From Rhodospirillaceae bacterium (GTDB lineage Bacteria > Pseudomonadota > Alphaproteobacteria > Rhodospirillales > Rhodospirillaceae): a stretch of 8,043 nucleotides of DNA. The stretch's first letter is position 1; each line of letters starts with the position of its first letter. The notes beneath the pieces were generated by a model. It did no database searches, was not told the origin of the DNA, and saw nothing but the letters and a program-made list of their open reading frames with translations. The position numbers and the translations under genes were made by a program. Below, in pieces: positions 1-6,593 of the stretch. The stretch spans positions 1-8,043 of the forward strand of contig JAFGWD010000243.1 in assembly GCA_016937315.1 (NCBI GenBank), given 5' to 3'.

Positions 1-108
1 AGGCGATGCTGGGACATCGGTGAGCGGTGGCGACGAACCAGGGTGTTCCTTGGCGATCAACCCAGAGGGCCGGGCGCTTTCGTCCGCTGAAGGCGTTGAA
101 AAGCTTGC

Positions 109-126
109 CCGTAGTCCTCGCTACGG
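109..126. repeat. Short perfect inverted repeat
   Basis: CCGTAG at 109-114 is perfectly complementary to CTACGG at 121-126, giving a 6-bp stem with loop TCCTCG. It lies outside any credible gene. No U-tract follows, so it is not an obvious terminator. Confidence 0.5.
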
Positions 127-155
127 TCTACGCTTTTCTCCTGTTCGGACGAACG

Positions 156-184
156 AAATCGCTCCGGCGCAACCGGCGGGATTT
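156..184. repeat. Imperfect 12-bp hairpin
   Basis: AAATCGCTCCGG (156-167) faces CCGGCGGGATTT (173-184) across the loop CGCAA. Ten of the twelve positions pair; the mismatches are G161/G180... region G-G and T-C. The AT-rich outer end and CCGG inner end resemble REP-type palindromes. There is no U-tract, and whether it recurs in the genome cannot be seen here. Confidence 0.5.
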
Positions 185-338
185 ATGCGTTTACGTCCTA
201 AGCCTGAGCAGGCGCGACTCTGAACCTATGGTAGATGAAGATAGTAAGGTTATGTGCTTTTTGAGGGAAGGCGATTCATTGAGGTAGCCCCAGAAAATCG
301 GAGGAAAAGGGACAATCTGTGCCCATTTGGCGTACACT

Positions 339-369
339 TTGTTACATTTCGGTTTCGCTGCGACATACT
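339..369 (+). promoter_or_regulatory. Possible weak promoter of the PepSY gene
   Basis: TTGTTA at 339-344 and CATACT at 364-369 resemble -35 and -10 hexamers (four matches each to TTGACA and TATAAT) but are 19 bp apart, longer than the usual 17. GTTACATTTC (341-350) and GACATACTTC (362-371) are loosely similar to each other and could be a tandem site for a response regulator. Both readings are tentative. Confidence 0.25.
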
Positions 370-431
370 TCAGTGACATGTGTGGCGATATTCTCTTGGG
401 AATTTCAAGGATATCTTCGGAGAACGGTTTC

Positions 432-1376
432 ATGCTGCCGCGCCTTAAACGTGTCCTTTTTCTCAGCCATCGTTGGCTCTCCCTGGTCTTGACACCAATC
501 TTTTTGGTGGTGGTTTTGTCAGGCGGTGTCCTGGCCATAAAGCCAATGTTGCCGATCGAGCCACCTGCTGCGGCGACGGCACAAGCGGTTGCTCAGATTT
601 TGTCCATTATTGACCCCGACGGTCAGGCTTCCTCTGTCGGTAGTGCGATGCGTGGACACGCGCTGAGGGTTGTGATTCCCCATTCTTCGGCCTCTGGTGT
701 GTATTCTATTCTGACTGGCGAACGGGTTGGTGATCTTCCCTTTGATGTCTTTGCCTTTGCAAAGTCAGTGCATGTGAGGTTGTTGGCAGATGCCAAGTTT
801 CTGGTCAAAGTCGCAACGTATGTGATGACGGGTTTGATCGTGGTGGCACCGTTTCTGATGCGGCCACGATTGCGGGCGACACCGCAGGGGGTGCACATCC
901 TCATGGGGTGGGTTGGGTTTCCGGTGTTGCTGTTGACGCCTTTGACCGCCGTGCTGATGACCTTGCACGTGGGTCGCGCCGCATTACCGGTGCCGCGTCA
1001 GGCTCAGGCGATTCCCCTGACCGTGGCATTAGAGCATATTGCGGCGACGCATATGACGGACGCTTTCGTTTCCATCCGTCGGTTCAAAGGAGGAACCGCT
1101 CTGGCTGTGGTACAGGATGCCAATGGACCATCCTCTTATGTGGTTGGGGCTGAAACTGTTGTCCCCATGAGAGGTGGCAAGGGCTTGGTATCTGAATTGC
1201 ACGAAGGGACCTGGGCCGGGGCATGGTCTGGTGCCCTCAATTTGATCGCGGCATTGGGGCTTTTTGCGATGATCGTGACCGGCTGGTGGTCGTGGTTGAG
1301 GAAGCGGTTGCGTAAGCCACAGCAAAAGCCCAAGCGGTTGTTGTCTCCGCCAGGTGTGACATCGCAGTCGCAGTGA
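432..1376 (+). CDS. PepSY-associated transmembrane protein, putative membrane redox/iron-uptake accessory protein
   Basis: This 314-residue inner-membrane protein has the layout of PepSY-associated TM proteins. There is one helix at the N-terminus (about 15-37, preceded by HRWLSL), a periplasmic segment, paired helices at about 125-143 and 153-178, a second periplasmic segment, and a last helix at about 265-289 entered through LHEGTWAG and leaving as TGWWSWLRKR. A basic C-terminal tail would lie in the cytoplasm. Histidines sit at helix ends: H13, H114, H155, H179 and H257. Members of this family include FoxB-type siderophore reductases that carry haem, so a role in passing electrons to periplasmic ferric-siderophores is plausible; this is inference, and no TonB receptor or transport gene is present to support it. 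The ATG at 432 is chosen because GGAGA (419-423) precedes it by 8 nt and because HRWLSL normally lies close to the N-terminus. The frame stays open upstream to 327, but that extension is not family-like. It converges on the c-di-GMP gene. Confidence 0.82.
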   Translation: MLPRLKRVLFLSHRWLSLVLTPIFLVVVLSGGVLAIKPMLPIEPPAAATAQAVAQILSIIDPDGQASSVGSAMRGHALRVVIPHSSASGVYSILTGERVGDLPFDVFAFAKSVHVRLLADAKFLVKVATYVMTGLIVVAPFLMRPRLRATPQGVHILMGWVGFPVLLLTPLTAVLMTLHVGRAALPVPRQAQAIPLTVALEHIAATHMTDAFVSIRRFKGGTALAVVQDANGPSSYVVGAETVVPMRGGKGLVSELHEGTWAGAWSGALNLIAALGLFAMIVTGWWSWLRKRLRKPQQKPKRLLSPPGVTSQSQ

Positions 1377-1391
1377 TCGGTGGGGCTGATT

Positions 1392-3962
1392 CTAAAGCAA
1401 AGACGGAGGTGTTGCCGGGAGGCTTCGTGCTGTTTTGGCGAAGTCCTCGGCGGACATAGGGCGTCCCAACAAAAAGCCTTGCCCCAAGGTGCAGCCCATG
1501 GAACGCAGTAGGTTAAGTTGTGCCGTGGTTTCGATGCCTTCTGCGATGACTTCTGCTGAGAAAGCCCGCGAGAGGTGGGTGACTGCCGCGACAATCGACC
1601 GACTGGTTTCGTCTTCGGCTAAGCGGTGCACGAAGGATTGGTCGAGTTTCAAGCATGTGAACGGCACCTGGTGTAAGTAGGCGAGAGATGAATAGCCGGT
1701 GCCGAAGTCGTCAATGGAGATATTGGCACCGATGCTGCGGAGTTCACTGAGGCGTCCCATACCCAACACGCCTTGCGGCAAGAGGCAGGATTCTGTGACT
1801 TCTAGGGAAATGTTGTGTGGTGGCAGGCCAGTTGCGACAACAACATCTTGAAACTCCTGCACAAAATCAGACTGCAAGAGTTGTCGCCCGGAGACATTGA
1901 CGTGCATGTTGGCTTTCGGAGGCAGCGTGCCATCGTCGATCCAGGTACGCATTTGTTGGCATGCGGTTTCCAAGACAAAAGAACCTAGGGTCAGAATCAG
2001 TGGGGTCTCTTCAGCGAGCGGGATGAATTGTCCGGGAGAAATCCAGCCGCGTGTTGGGTGTTTCCACCGCAGCAGGGCCTCGCATCCCACCAGGGCGCGA
2101 TTGGATAAACGGTGGATGGGTTGATAATGGAGGCAGAGTTGCTGGCCGCTGAGCGCATGACTGAGGTCGCTGGCGAGGCGCAGGTTGTCACCCATCACGG
2201 CTTCCATATCGGGAGAGAAGGCGATGCTGCTGCCGGGGCCGCGTCGTTTGGCTGCGGTCATAGCCAGTCCAGATTGGCGCATCCAGGGGTCGTGGCTGTC
2301 AGGGGTTAATGTGTCACAGCAATAACCGATGCTGGCGGAAATCAGGATTTCGTCGCCGGACAAGGCAAAGGGGGCTGCGAAGGTTGCCGCAAGTTGATGG
2401 ACGAGGGTGAGGGCGTCGGCGGGAGATCCCATGGTCAGGATGACGAATTCATCTCCAGCGAAACGCCCGATGAGCCCCTGGTTGCCAACAACGTTTCGTA
2501 TGCGTTCCGAGGCTGCGGCCAACAACACATCGCCGGTGTGGTAGCCAACGCTGTCGTTGATGGCGCGGAAGTTGTCTAACCCCAGGCGAACCATAATGGC
2601 GGGACCTCTGTTCTGCGAGGCCAACGCAGAAAAGGCTTCGATGAAGCCAATGCGAGTCAGTTGTCCCGTCAAAGTGTCGATACAAATCTGTTCACGTAAG
2701 CGTCCGAAGGAGTGTTCCAGGCGTTCCGACATGGTGTTGAAAGCGTGGACCAACTCCGCCGCTTCGGTCACGGTCTGCTGTTCTGGCAATTCTCCGGGCC
2801 ATTCGCCGCGTGCCAAGTCGTTAGCGGCCTGTGCGGTTTGCCGAATGGGGCGGGCCAGCCGGTTGACCAACCACAATCCAAACGCGCTGGACACAAACAA
2901 GCTCAGCACGGCCAGAATGAGAACATCACGTTCACTCTGGCGGATGTTGCCGAGGACTTCGCTTTCGGGCAAGGCGACGACGACGTTCCAGTGAAGCCCT
3001 TGGCTGTTATAGGGGAGAATGAGTCCATGAATTCGACCGTCATCTCCGCTGAGTTCAAAACGTCCCGTTGTGAGATGGTGCACTTCGGTTGCGTATCGCC
3101 ATGCCTTGGCCAGCATGGGACTTGGACTGGCGTTGGCTGGAATGCGGCGTGCATCAGTGGTCCCACAGGCGTGATCGGATTCTGAGGCGACAGATGTCCT
3201 GCGGGAATGGGCAACCAGGCAGCCGTCTGTGTCGATAATGGCGATTTCACCGTGGCTATTGCCTTTGATGTCTTGCAAAAAGATATTGAGGCGGTTCAGG
3301 CTAATGTCGGTTTCGATGACGCCAAGGAGATCACCGTGTTGCCCTGTGATGGGAAGGACGCTTGCTATAGTCAAATCCTGGACATGGTCGCGATTGGTGT
3401 AGATGGGGGACCACGCGGCACCACCCGCCGTGATGGCGGCCTTGTACCAGGGGCGTCGACGCGCATCGTAGGTCGGATATTCGGACAGTGCGAGGCTGTC
3501 GAGGGTTCCGCCTTGATAAGAGCGCATGATGTTGTTCGTGCGAAAGTCCTTGAGCGTGAGGGAGAAGTCCGAATTGGTTGCGTTGCGCCTGAAACCAACG
3601 AACTCTCCAACGGAGCCTCCGAAGCCAACGTAAGTGATGGCGTCATGGTTCTGGATAAGACGGCTGACCTCGCGCCGCAATAGAGTCTCCGTATTGCGGA
3701 GGTCATTGATGTGGTAAATGCCGTTTTTTCCGATGTCCTGGGCGAGGACAAGATTCAGCTTTGATGGTTTGCCGAGGAATTCGTTTAGGTGATTCTCAAC
3801 GGATTGTAACCATAATCGCATGATCCGAGATGCGGTCGTATCAGCGGCGCTGAGCGTGTAATAATGAAAGACGAGTGCGAAAATCCCGGTCATTAACAAC
3901 GGGATCATGACCAAAGGAAACGCCATAAGGGATTGCAAAGAGAAGACGCCATTTCGTTTCAT
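1392..3962 (-). CDS. Membrane dCache-HAMP-GGDEF-EAL protein, predicted c-di-GMP phosphodiesterase
   Basis: This 856-residue inner-membrane signalling protein has, in order: a TM helix (about 9-35); a periplasmic dCache sensor (about 40-338, with the family hallmark RRPWYKAA at about 169-176 and GVIETDIS near 214-221); a second TM helix (about 346-367); a HAMP linker (to about 420); GGDEF (about 426-585); and EAL (about 595-845). The EAL half keeps all expected catalytic residues: EALLRW (E628), N689 in NVS, E721 in EVTES, D751/D752 in DDFGTGYSS, K772, E808 in AEGIET, and Q828. The GGDEF half is degenerate: the signature reads AGDEF (502-506), the first metal-binding Asp of the DxD stretch is Gly (G461), the usual GH is GY, and the RxxD inhibitory site is missing. 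It therefore probably hydrolyses c-di-GMP, with the GGDEF perhaps binding GTP as a regulator. The ATG at 3962 is preferred because AGAAGG precedes it by about 5 nt; an ATG at 3980 would add six residues. The dCache ligand is unknown. Confidence 0.9.
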   Translation of the reverse strand: MKRNGVFSLQSLMAFPLVMIPLLMTGIFALVFHYYTLSAADTTASRIMRLWLQSVENHLNEFLGKPSKLNLVLAQDIGKNGIYHINDLRNTETLLRREVSRLIQNHDAITYVGFGGSVGEFVGFRRNATNSDFSLTLKDFRTNNIMRSYQGGTLDSLALSEYPTYDARRRPWYKAAITAGGAAWSPIYTNRDHVQDLTIASVLPITGQHGDLLGVIETDISLNRLNIFLQDIKGNSHGEIAIIDTDGCLVAHSRRTSVASESDHACGTTDARRIPANASPSPMLAKAWRYATEVHHLTTGRFELSGDDGRIHGLILPYNSQGLHWNVVVALPESEVLGNIRQSERDVLILAVLSLFVSSAFGLWLVNRLARPIRQTAQAANDLARGEWPGELPEQQTVTEAAELVHAFNTMSERLEHSFGRLREQICIDTLTGQLTRIGFIEAFSALASQNRGPAIMVRLGLDNFRAINDSVGYHTGDVLLAAASERIRNVVGNQGLIGRFAGDEFVILTMGSPADALTLVHQLAATFAAPFALSGDEILISASIGYCCDTLTPDSHDPWMRQSGLAMTAAKRRGPGSSIAFSPDMEAVMGDNLRLASDLSHALSGQQLCLHYQPIHRLSNRALVGCEALLRWKHPTRGWISPGQFIPLAEETPLILTLGSFVLETACQQMRTWIDDGTLPPKANMHVNVSGRQLLQSDFVQEFQDVVVATGLPPHNISLEVTESCLLPQGVLGMGRLSELRSIGANISIDDFGTGYSSLAYLHQVPFTCLKLDQSFVHRLAEDETSRSIVAAVTHLSRAFSAEVIAEGIETTAQLNLLRSMGCTLGQGFLLGRPMSAEDFAKTARSLPATPPSLL

Positions 3963-4054
3963 GTTTGCCTTCTGAAACATATTGCGCCTGTGTGTTGGTT
4001 ATGGCTCGCCGACGAGAGTACCACGTCTAAAGGTAAGGGAGGAAAATGCCGTGA
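3963..4054 (-). promoter_or_regulatory. Upstream region of the GGDEF-EAL gene
   Basis: This is the gap between aat and the GGDEF-EAL gene, both on -. No intrinsic terminator is visible after aat, so read-through from the aroQ-aat transcript is possible. On the - strand TTGATC (4058-4053, overlapping the aat stop) followed 17 bp later by TACCTT is a poor promoter match. The Shine-Dalgarno AGAAGG lies just before the ATG at 3962. Confidence 0.3.
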
Positions 4055-4708
4055 TCAAGATCTGGGCGTGGCGCATAGATCCATGATCTCGCGTGAGATT
4101 TTTGTTTCCGATGGGAAAAAATCGGCACCTTGACGAATCGCAGTTTCCAGCCTGTGCAGGTAAATTTCGCGTGGAATTTCAATCGCGCCTAAGGTGGTAA
4201 GGTGCGGCGTGGTGAATTGTGTGTCCAACAAGGTGTAGCCCCCGGCACGCAATCGGGCCACCAGGTGGACCAGGGCAACTTTCGAAGCGGAGGCACGGTG
4301 CGATACCATGCTTTCGCCGAAAAACGCACCACCGATGGCGAGGCCATATAGCCCACCGGCCAAGGTATCACCGTCCCAGCATTCAATGCTGTGGGCAAAC
4401 CCCATCTCGTGGAGTTGAGTGTAAAGGTCGATAATCTGCGGCGTGATCCAGGTGTCGTCGCGTCCGGTTGCCGGGGTCGCGCAGGCCGCCATGATGCTGG
4501 AAAAATTGGTGTCAGCCGTGATTTGGTAAGGGGCTTTGTGAAGCGTTCGTTTCAAGGAGCGCCCGATATGCAGGCCGTCCAGGGGCAATACGCCGCGCAA
4601 ATGAGGAGAAAGCCAAAGAAGGTCTGGATCGTCGTGACTCCGCCCCATGGGAAATGCGCCCTGGCAGTAGGCGGCGAGGAGAATCTCGGGCGTGAGATGC
4701 AGGGACAT
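4055..4708 (-). CDS. aat: Leucyl/phenylalanyl-tRNA-protein transferase
   Basis: Aat moves Leu or Phe from its aminoacyl-tRNA onto the N-terminus of proteins beginning with Arg or Lys, marking them for ClpS/ClpAP degradation (bacterial N-end rule); it acts in the cytoplasm. The 217-residue product spans the whole family. It opens with LTPEILLAAYCQGAFPMG, followed by LLWLSPHLRGVLPLDGLHI, RSLKRTL, the block GGLYGLAIGGAFFGESM, then SKVALVHLVARLRAGG and LLDTQFTTPHLTTLGA near the C-terminus, all typical of Aat. The ATG at 4708 is favoured because it places LTPE at the usual distance from the N-terminus and starts 4 nt after the aroQ stop codon. ATGs at 4729 and 4726 lie in the same frame inside the end of aroQ and would add up to seven residues; none of the three has a strong Shine-Dalgarno. 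The tight spacing implies translation coupled to aroQ. Confidence 0.95.
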   Translation of the reverse strand: MSLHLTPEILLAAYCQGAFPMGRSHDDPDLLWLSPHLRGVLPLDGLHIGRSLKRTLHKAPYQITADTNFSSIMAACATPATGRDDTWITPQIIDLYTQLHEMGFAHSIECWDGDTLAGGLYGLAIGGAFFGESMVSHRASASKVALVHLVARLRAGGYTLLDTQFTTPHLTTLGAIEIPREIYLHRLETAIRQGADFFPSETKISREIMDLCATPRS

Positions 4709-4712
4709 TGGA

Positions 4713-5165
4713 TCAGTCCGTGGCATCATCCAGTGCAGAAAGCGCCATCAAATAGCCTTTTGCGCCGAATCCCACAATGAGCCCGGTTGCGGCACGCGAG
4801 ACGAAAGAGTGGTGGCGGAAATCCTCGCGCTTGTGGATGTTGGACAGGTGGACTTCGATGACCGGGGTTTCCAACAGAAGCAAGGCATCCAAAATCGCCA
4901 CCGAGGTGTGGGTGTAAGCGGCGGGATTGATGATCACCGCATCCGCGCCTTCACGGGCCTGCTGAATCCAAGTGACAAGGTCGGCCTCGGCGTTGCTTTG
5001 CCGAAAATCCAGTGTCCATCCCCGTTGGGTTGCAAACGTGGTGCAGGCGGCCTTGATGGTGTCCAAGGTGTCACGGCCATAGACCTCGGGCTGACGGACG
5101 CCCAGCATATTGAGGTTGGGGCCGTTCAGAATTAGGACGCGCTTGGTGTGTTGTGCGGCGGGCAA
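4713..5165 (-). CDS. aroQ: 3-dehydroquinate dehydratase, type II
   Basis: AroQ converts 3-dehydroquinate to 3-dehydroshikimate, the third step of the shikimate pathway, as a dodecameric cytoplasmic enzyme. The 150-residue length is usual for the type II family. Visible motifs are LNGPNLNMLG (about 13-22), the lid loop with R24 and the catalytic Y29 in EVYG, QSNAEADLV (56-64), INPAAYTHTS (79-88, with N80 and H86), and EVHLSNIHKREDFRHHS (104-120), which holds the catalytic H106 and substrate-binding Arg. No ATG or GTG lies between the upstream in-frame stop and the conserved core, so translation must start at TTG 5165-5163; the GGAG 9 nt upstream supports this. The gene is followed almost immediately by aat and is divergent from thiSG. 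In many alphaproteobacteria accB and accC sit between aroQ and aat; they are absent here. Confidence 0.95.
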   Translation of the reverse strand: MPAAQHTKRVLILNGPNLNMLGVRQPEVYGRDTLDTIKAACTTFATQRGWTLDFRQSNAEADLVTWIQQAREGADAVIINPAAYTHTSVAILDALLLLETPVIEVHLSNIHKREDFRHHSFVSRAATGLIVGFGAKGYLMALSALDDATD

Positions 5166-5264
5166 AAGGGGATACTCCAGAATGGGATGCGGTTTGGTTG
5201 CATCTGTTGTCGCTCAGTCCCATACTCTGGCATCTTCAAACCGAAAAGCAACACTGGATACGCG
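5166..5264. promoter_or_regulatory. Divergent aroQ/thiSG regulatory region with interlocking inverted repeats
   Basis: These 99 nt must serve both aroQ (-) and thiSG (+). A possible thiSG promoter is TTGCAT (5198-5203), 17 bp, CATACT (5221-5226), which would start RNA near 5233. Inverted repeats cover the region: CCAGA-a-TGGGA (5177-5187) with TCCCA-tac-TCTGG (5218-5230); GATGC (5186-5190) with GCATC (5200-5204); and CGGTTTG (5190-5196) with CAAACCG (5237-5243), the last crossing the first. TCCAG (5176-5180) can also pair with CTGGA (5254-5258) at the weak ribosome site. I see no TPP-riboswitch signature. These could be operator palindromes or, if RNA starts further upstream, a folded leader. 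Confidence 0.4.
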
Positions 5265-6254
5265 ATGCACATCACCTTGAATGGCGAGACCAAAACCGTG
5301 GGCGAAGGGCTTTCGGTCGCGGATTTGTTGCAGGAATTGGGGATTGAACCGCGCAAAGTGGCGGTGGAGCGGAATCTCGAAATTGTGCCGAAGTCGGCGT
5401 ATGCTGCGACGAATGTTGCAGACGGAGACCGATTTGAAGTCGTGCATTTTATTGGCGGCGGTGCGCCGCAGGAGGACAAGGTGAACGAAGATCCATTGGT
5501 GATTGCGGGGCGGACATTCTCGTCGCGTCTGCTGGTTGGGACCGGCAAATATAAAGATTTTCCGGAGACCGCTGCGGCGCTGGCGGCATCGGGGGCGGAG
5601 ATTGTCACCGTTGCGGTGCGCCGCGTGAATATCAGCGACCCGAAGCAGCCGATGCTGATGGATTTCGTTGATCCCAAAATCTATACCTATTTACCCAACA
5701 CCGCCGGGTGTTTCACCGCCGATGATGCGGTTCGGACTCTGCGCTTGGCGCGAGAGGCGGGGGGGTGGAGCTTGGTCAAGCTTGAGGTTCTGGGGGACCA
5801 GAAAACCCTTTATCCGAATATGATGGAAACTGTGAAGGCTGCTGAAATTCTTTTGAAAGAGGGTTTCGAGGTGATGGTCTATTGCAGCGATGATCCAATC
5901 ATGGCAAAGCGCCTGGAAGAAATGGGCTGTGCTGCGATCATGCCGTTGGCGGCACCGATTGGCTCTGGCCTGGGCATTCAGAATCCTGTGAACATCCGCT
6001 TGATTATCGAGGAAGCGAAGGTTCCGGTGTTGGTGGATGCGGGTGTCGGAACCGCTTCCGACGCGGCAGAGGCGATGGAACTGGGATGTGATGGGGTGCT
6101 GATGAATACGGCGATTGCTGCGGCAAAAGACCCCATCAAAATGGCTCGCGCGATGCGTTTGGCAGTGGAAGCGGGCCGGTTGGCGTATCTTTCCGGGCGG
6201 ATGCCGAAAAAGTTTTATGCCGACCCCTCATCGCCGCTGGCTGGGTTGATCTGA
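5265..6254 (+). CDS. thiSG: ThiS-ThiG fusion: sulfur carrier protein / thiazole synthase
   Basis: The product makes the thiazole phosphate half of thiamine from DXP, dehydroglycine and sulfur carried as a ThiS thiocarboxylate. Residues 1-66 are a complete ThiS: MHITLNGE at the start, LLQELGI in the middle, and HFIGGG (61-66) at the position where free ThiS ends. A short linker APQEDK leads into a full ThiG TIM barrel (about 76-329), with LLVGTGKY (89-96), VKLEVLGD (171-178, K172 being the Schiff-base lysine), PLAAPIGSGLGI (227-238), VLVDAGVGTASDAAEAME (255-272) and the phosphate-binding end GVLMNTAIA. Both halves look intact. ThiF must adenylate a free C-terminal Gly-Gly, so a fused carrier would need cleavage or separate ThiG production. 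The ATG at 5265 is chosen because it begins ThiS exactly; its ribosome site (GGA, 6 nt upstream) is weak. No other thi gene is adjacent. Confidence 0.93.
   Translation: MHITLNGETKTVGEGLSVADLLQELGIEPRKVAVERNLEIVPKSAYAATNVADGDRFEVVHFIGGGAPQEDKVNEDPLVIAGRTFSSRLLVGTGKYKDFPETAAALAASGAEIVTVAVRRVNISDPKQPMLMDFVDPKIYTYLPNTAGCFTADDAVRTLRLAREAGGWSLVKLEVLGDQKTLYPNMMETVKAAEILLKEGFEVMVYCSDDPIMAKRLEEMGCAAIMPLAAPIGSGLGIQNPVNIRLIIEEAKVPVLVDAGVGTASDAAEAMELGCDGVLMNTAIAAAKDPIKMARAMRLAVEAGRLAYLSGRMPKKFYADPSSPLAGLI
5470..5483 (+). promoter_or_regulatory. Internal Shine-Dalgarno and GTG start for free ThiG
   Basis: Inside thiSG, AGGAGG (5470-5475) lies 5 nt before an in-frame GTG (5481-5483, codon 73). This is exactly between the ThiS GGG and the ThiG barrel and is far stronger than the site of the annotated start. 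Starting there gives a standard-length ThiG of 257 residues beginning MNEDPLVIAG. The sequence is direct; its use in vivo is inference. Confidence 0.6.
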
Positions 6255-6280
6255 ACGTATTGAATATAAATAATAAAATG

Positions 6281-6314
6281 AATACGGCCCAGGCGACCTT
6301 GGGCCGTATTTTTT
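6281..6314 (+). terminator. Intrinsic terminator of thiSG
   Basis: AATACGGCCCA (6281-6291) pairs perfectly over 11 bp with TGGGCCGTATT (6300-6310), loop GGCGACCT, followed by further T residues to 6314. It lies 27 nt after the thiSG stop and separates it from the decarboxylase transcript. Confidence 0.92.
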
Positions 6315-6329
6315 GATACAATTTTTTAC

Positions 6330-6358
6330 TTTACCGAGGGAGGGTGTAGCAGTATATA
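6330..6358 (+). promoter_or_regulatory. Possible promoter of the decarboxylase leader
   Basis: TTTACC (6330-6335), 17 bp, TATATA (6353-6358) matches the housekeeping consensus at four positions in each hexamer and lies just after the thiSG terminator. RNA would begin near 6365, giving a leader of about 360 nt. Confidence 0.4.
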
Positions 6359-6593
6359 GGCGCTCCTTGCGCACGTGCCTCTGACCCTTGGTGGCTACGT
6401 AACGACGCACGACACGTGACCGGGCGAAAGTCCGGGGTGGAACTGAAGTTAGACCGCCGTATTGCGTATTGTACGTCAAGGCAGATTGCGTTGTCCCGTG
6501 GGGTGTTCGTCCGTCGGGGGGGCGCATGGAAAACCGAGGGTCGGTGATTTCTCGTGCCACGGCATTGTCATCTTCATTTCTTCTCTGGTCGTT

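Larger units (their letters stand above)
1..431. other. Gene-free left end with two hairpins
   Basis: No convincing gene is visible here. Two overlapping open frames on + (20-223 and 27-287) code for unrelated, low-complexity, Arg-rich peptides in different frames, and I recognise neither. The stretch contains an inverted repeat CCGTAG (109-114) / CTACGG (121-126) with a 6-nt loop. It also contains a longer imperfect hairpin, 156-167 against 173-184, whose 12-bp stem has two mismatches and a 5-nt loop. Such paired hairpins in an untranslated region would fit a dispersed REP-like repeat, but only one copy of each lies in this window, so that is inference. The right part (about 288-431) is the upstream region of the PepSY gene. 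A gene entering from the left edge could end here (a stop in one + frame at 88-90), but too little is present to identify it. Confidence 0.5.

Noticed and set aside
3..23. Frame reading AMLGHR then stop at the left edge, reminiscent of the LGH motif of tyrosine recombinases
   Set aside because: Only six residues are present and the family normally continues well beyond LGH; there is not enough to call an integrase remnant.
20..287. Two overlapping small open frames on + (20-223 from GTG, 27-287)
   Set aside because: They occupy the same DNA in different frames, match no family I know, and overlie hairpins; no convincing evidence of translation.
5166..5264. TPP riboswitch upstream of thiSG
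   Set aside because: The region is under 100 nt and lacks the CUGAGA and related conserved segments of the TPP box.
6419..6445. GCGAAAGTCCGGGG stretch resembling the GGAAAGUCCGGGC of RNase P RNA
   Set aside because: The other RNase P conserved regions are not found in the surrounding sequence and the location fits a decarboxylase leader.
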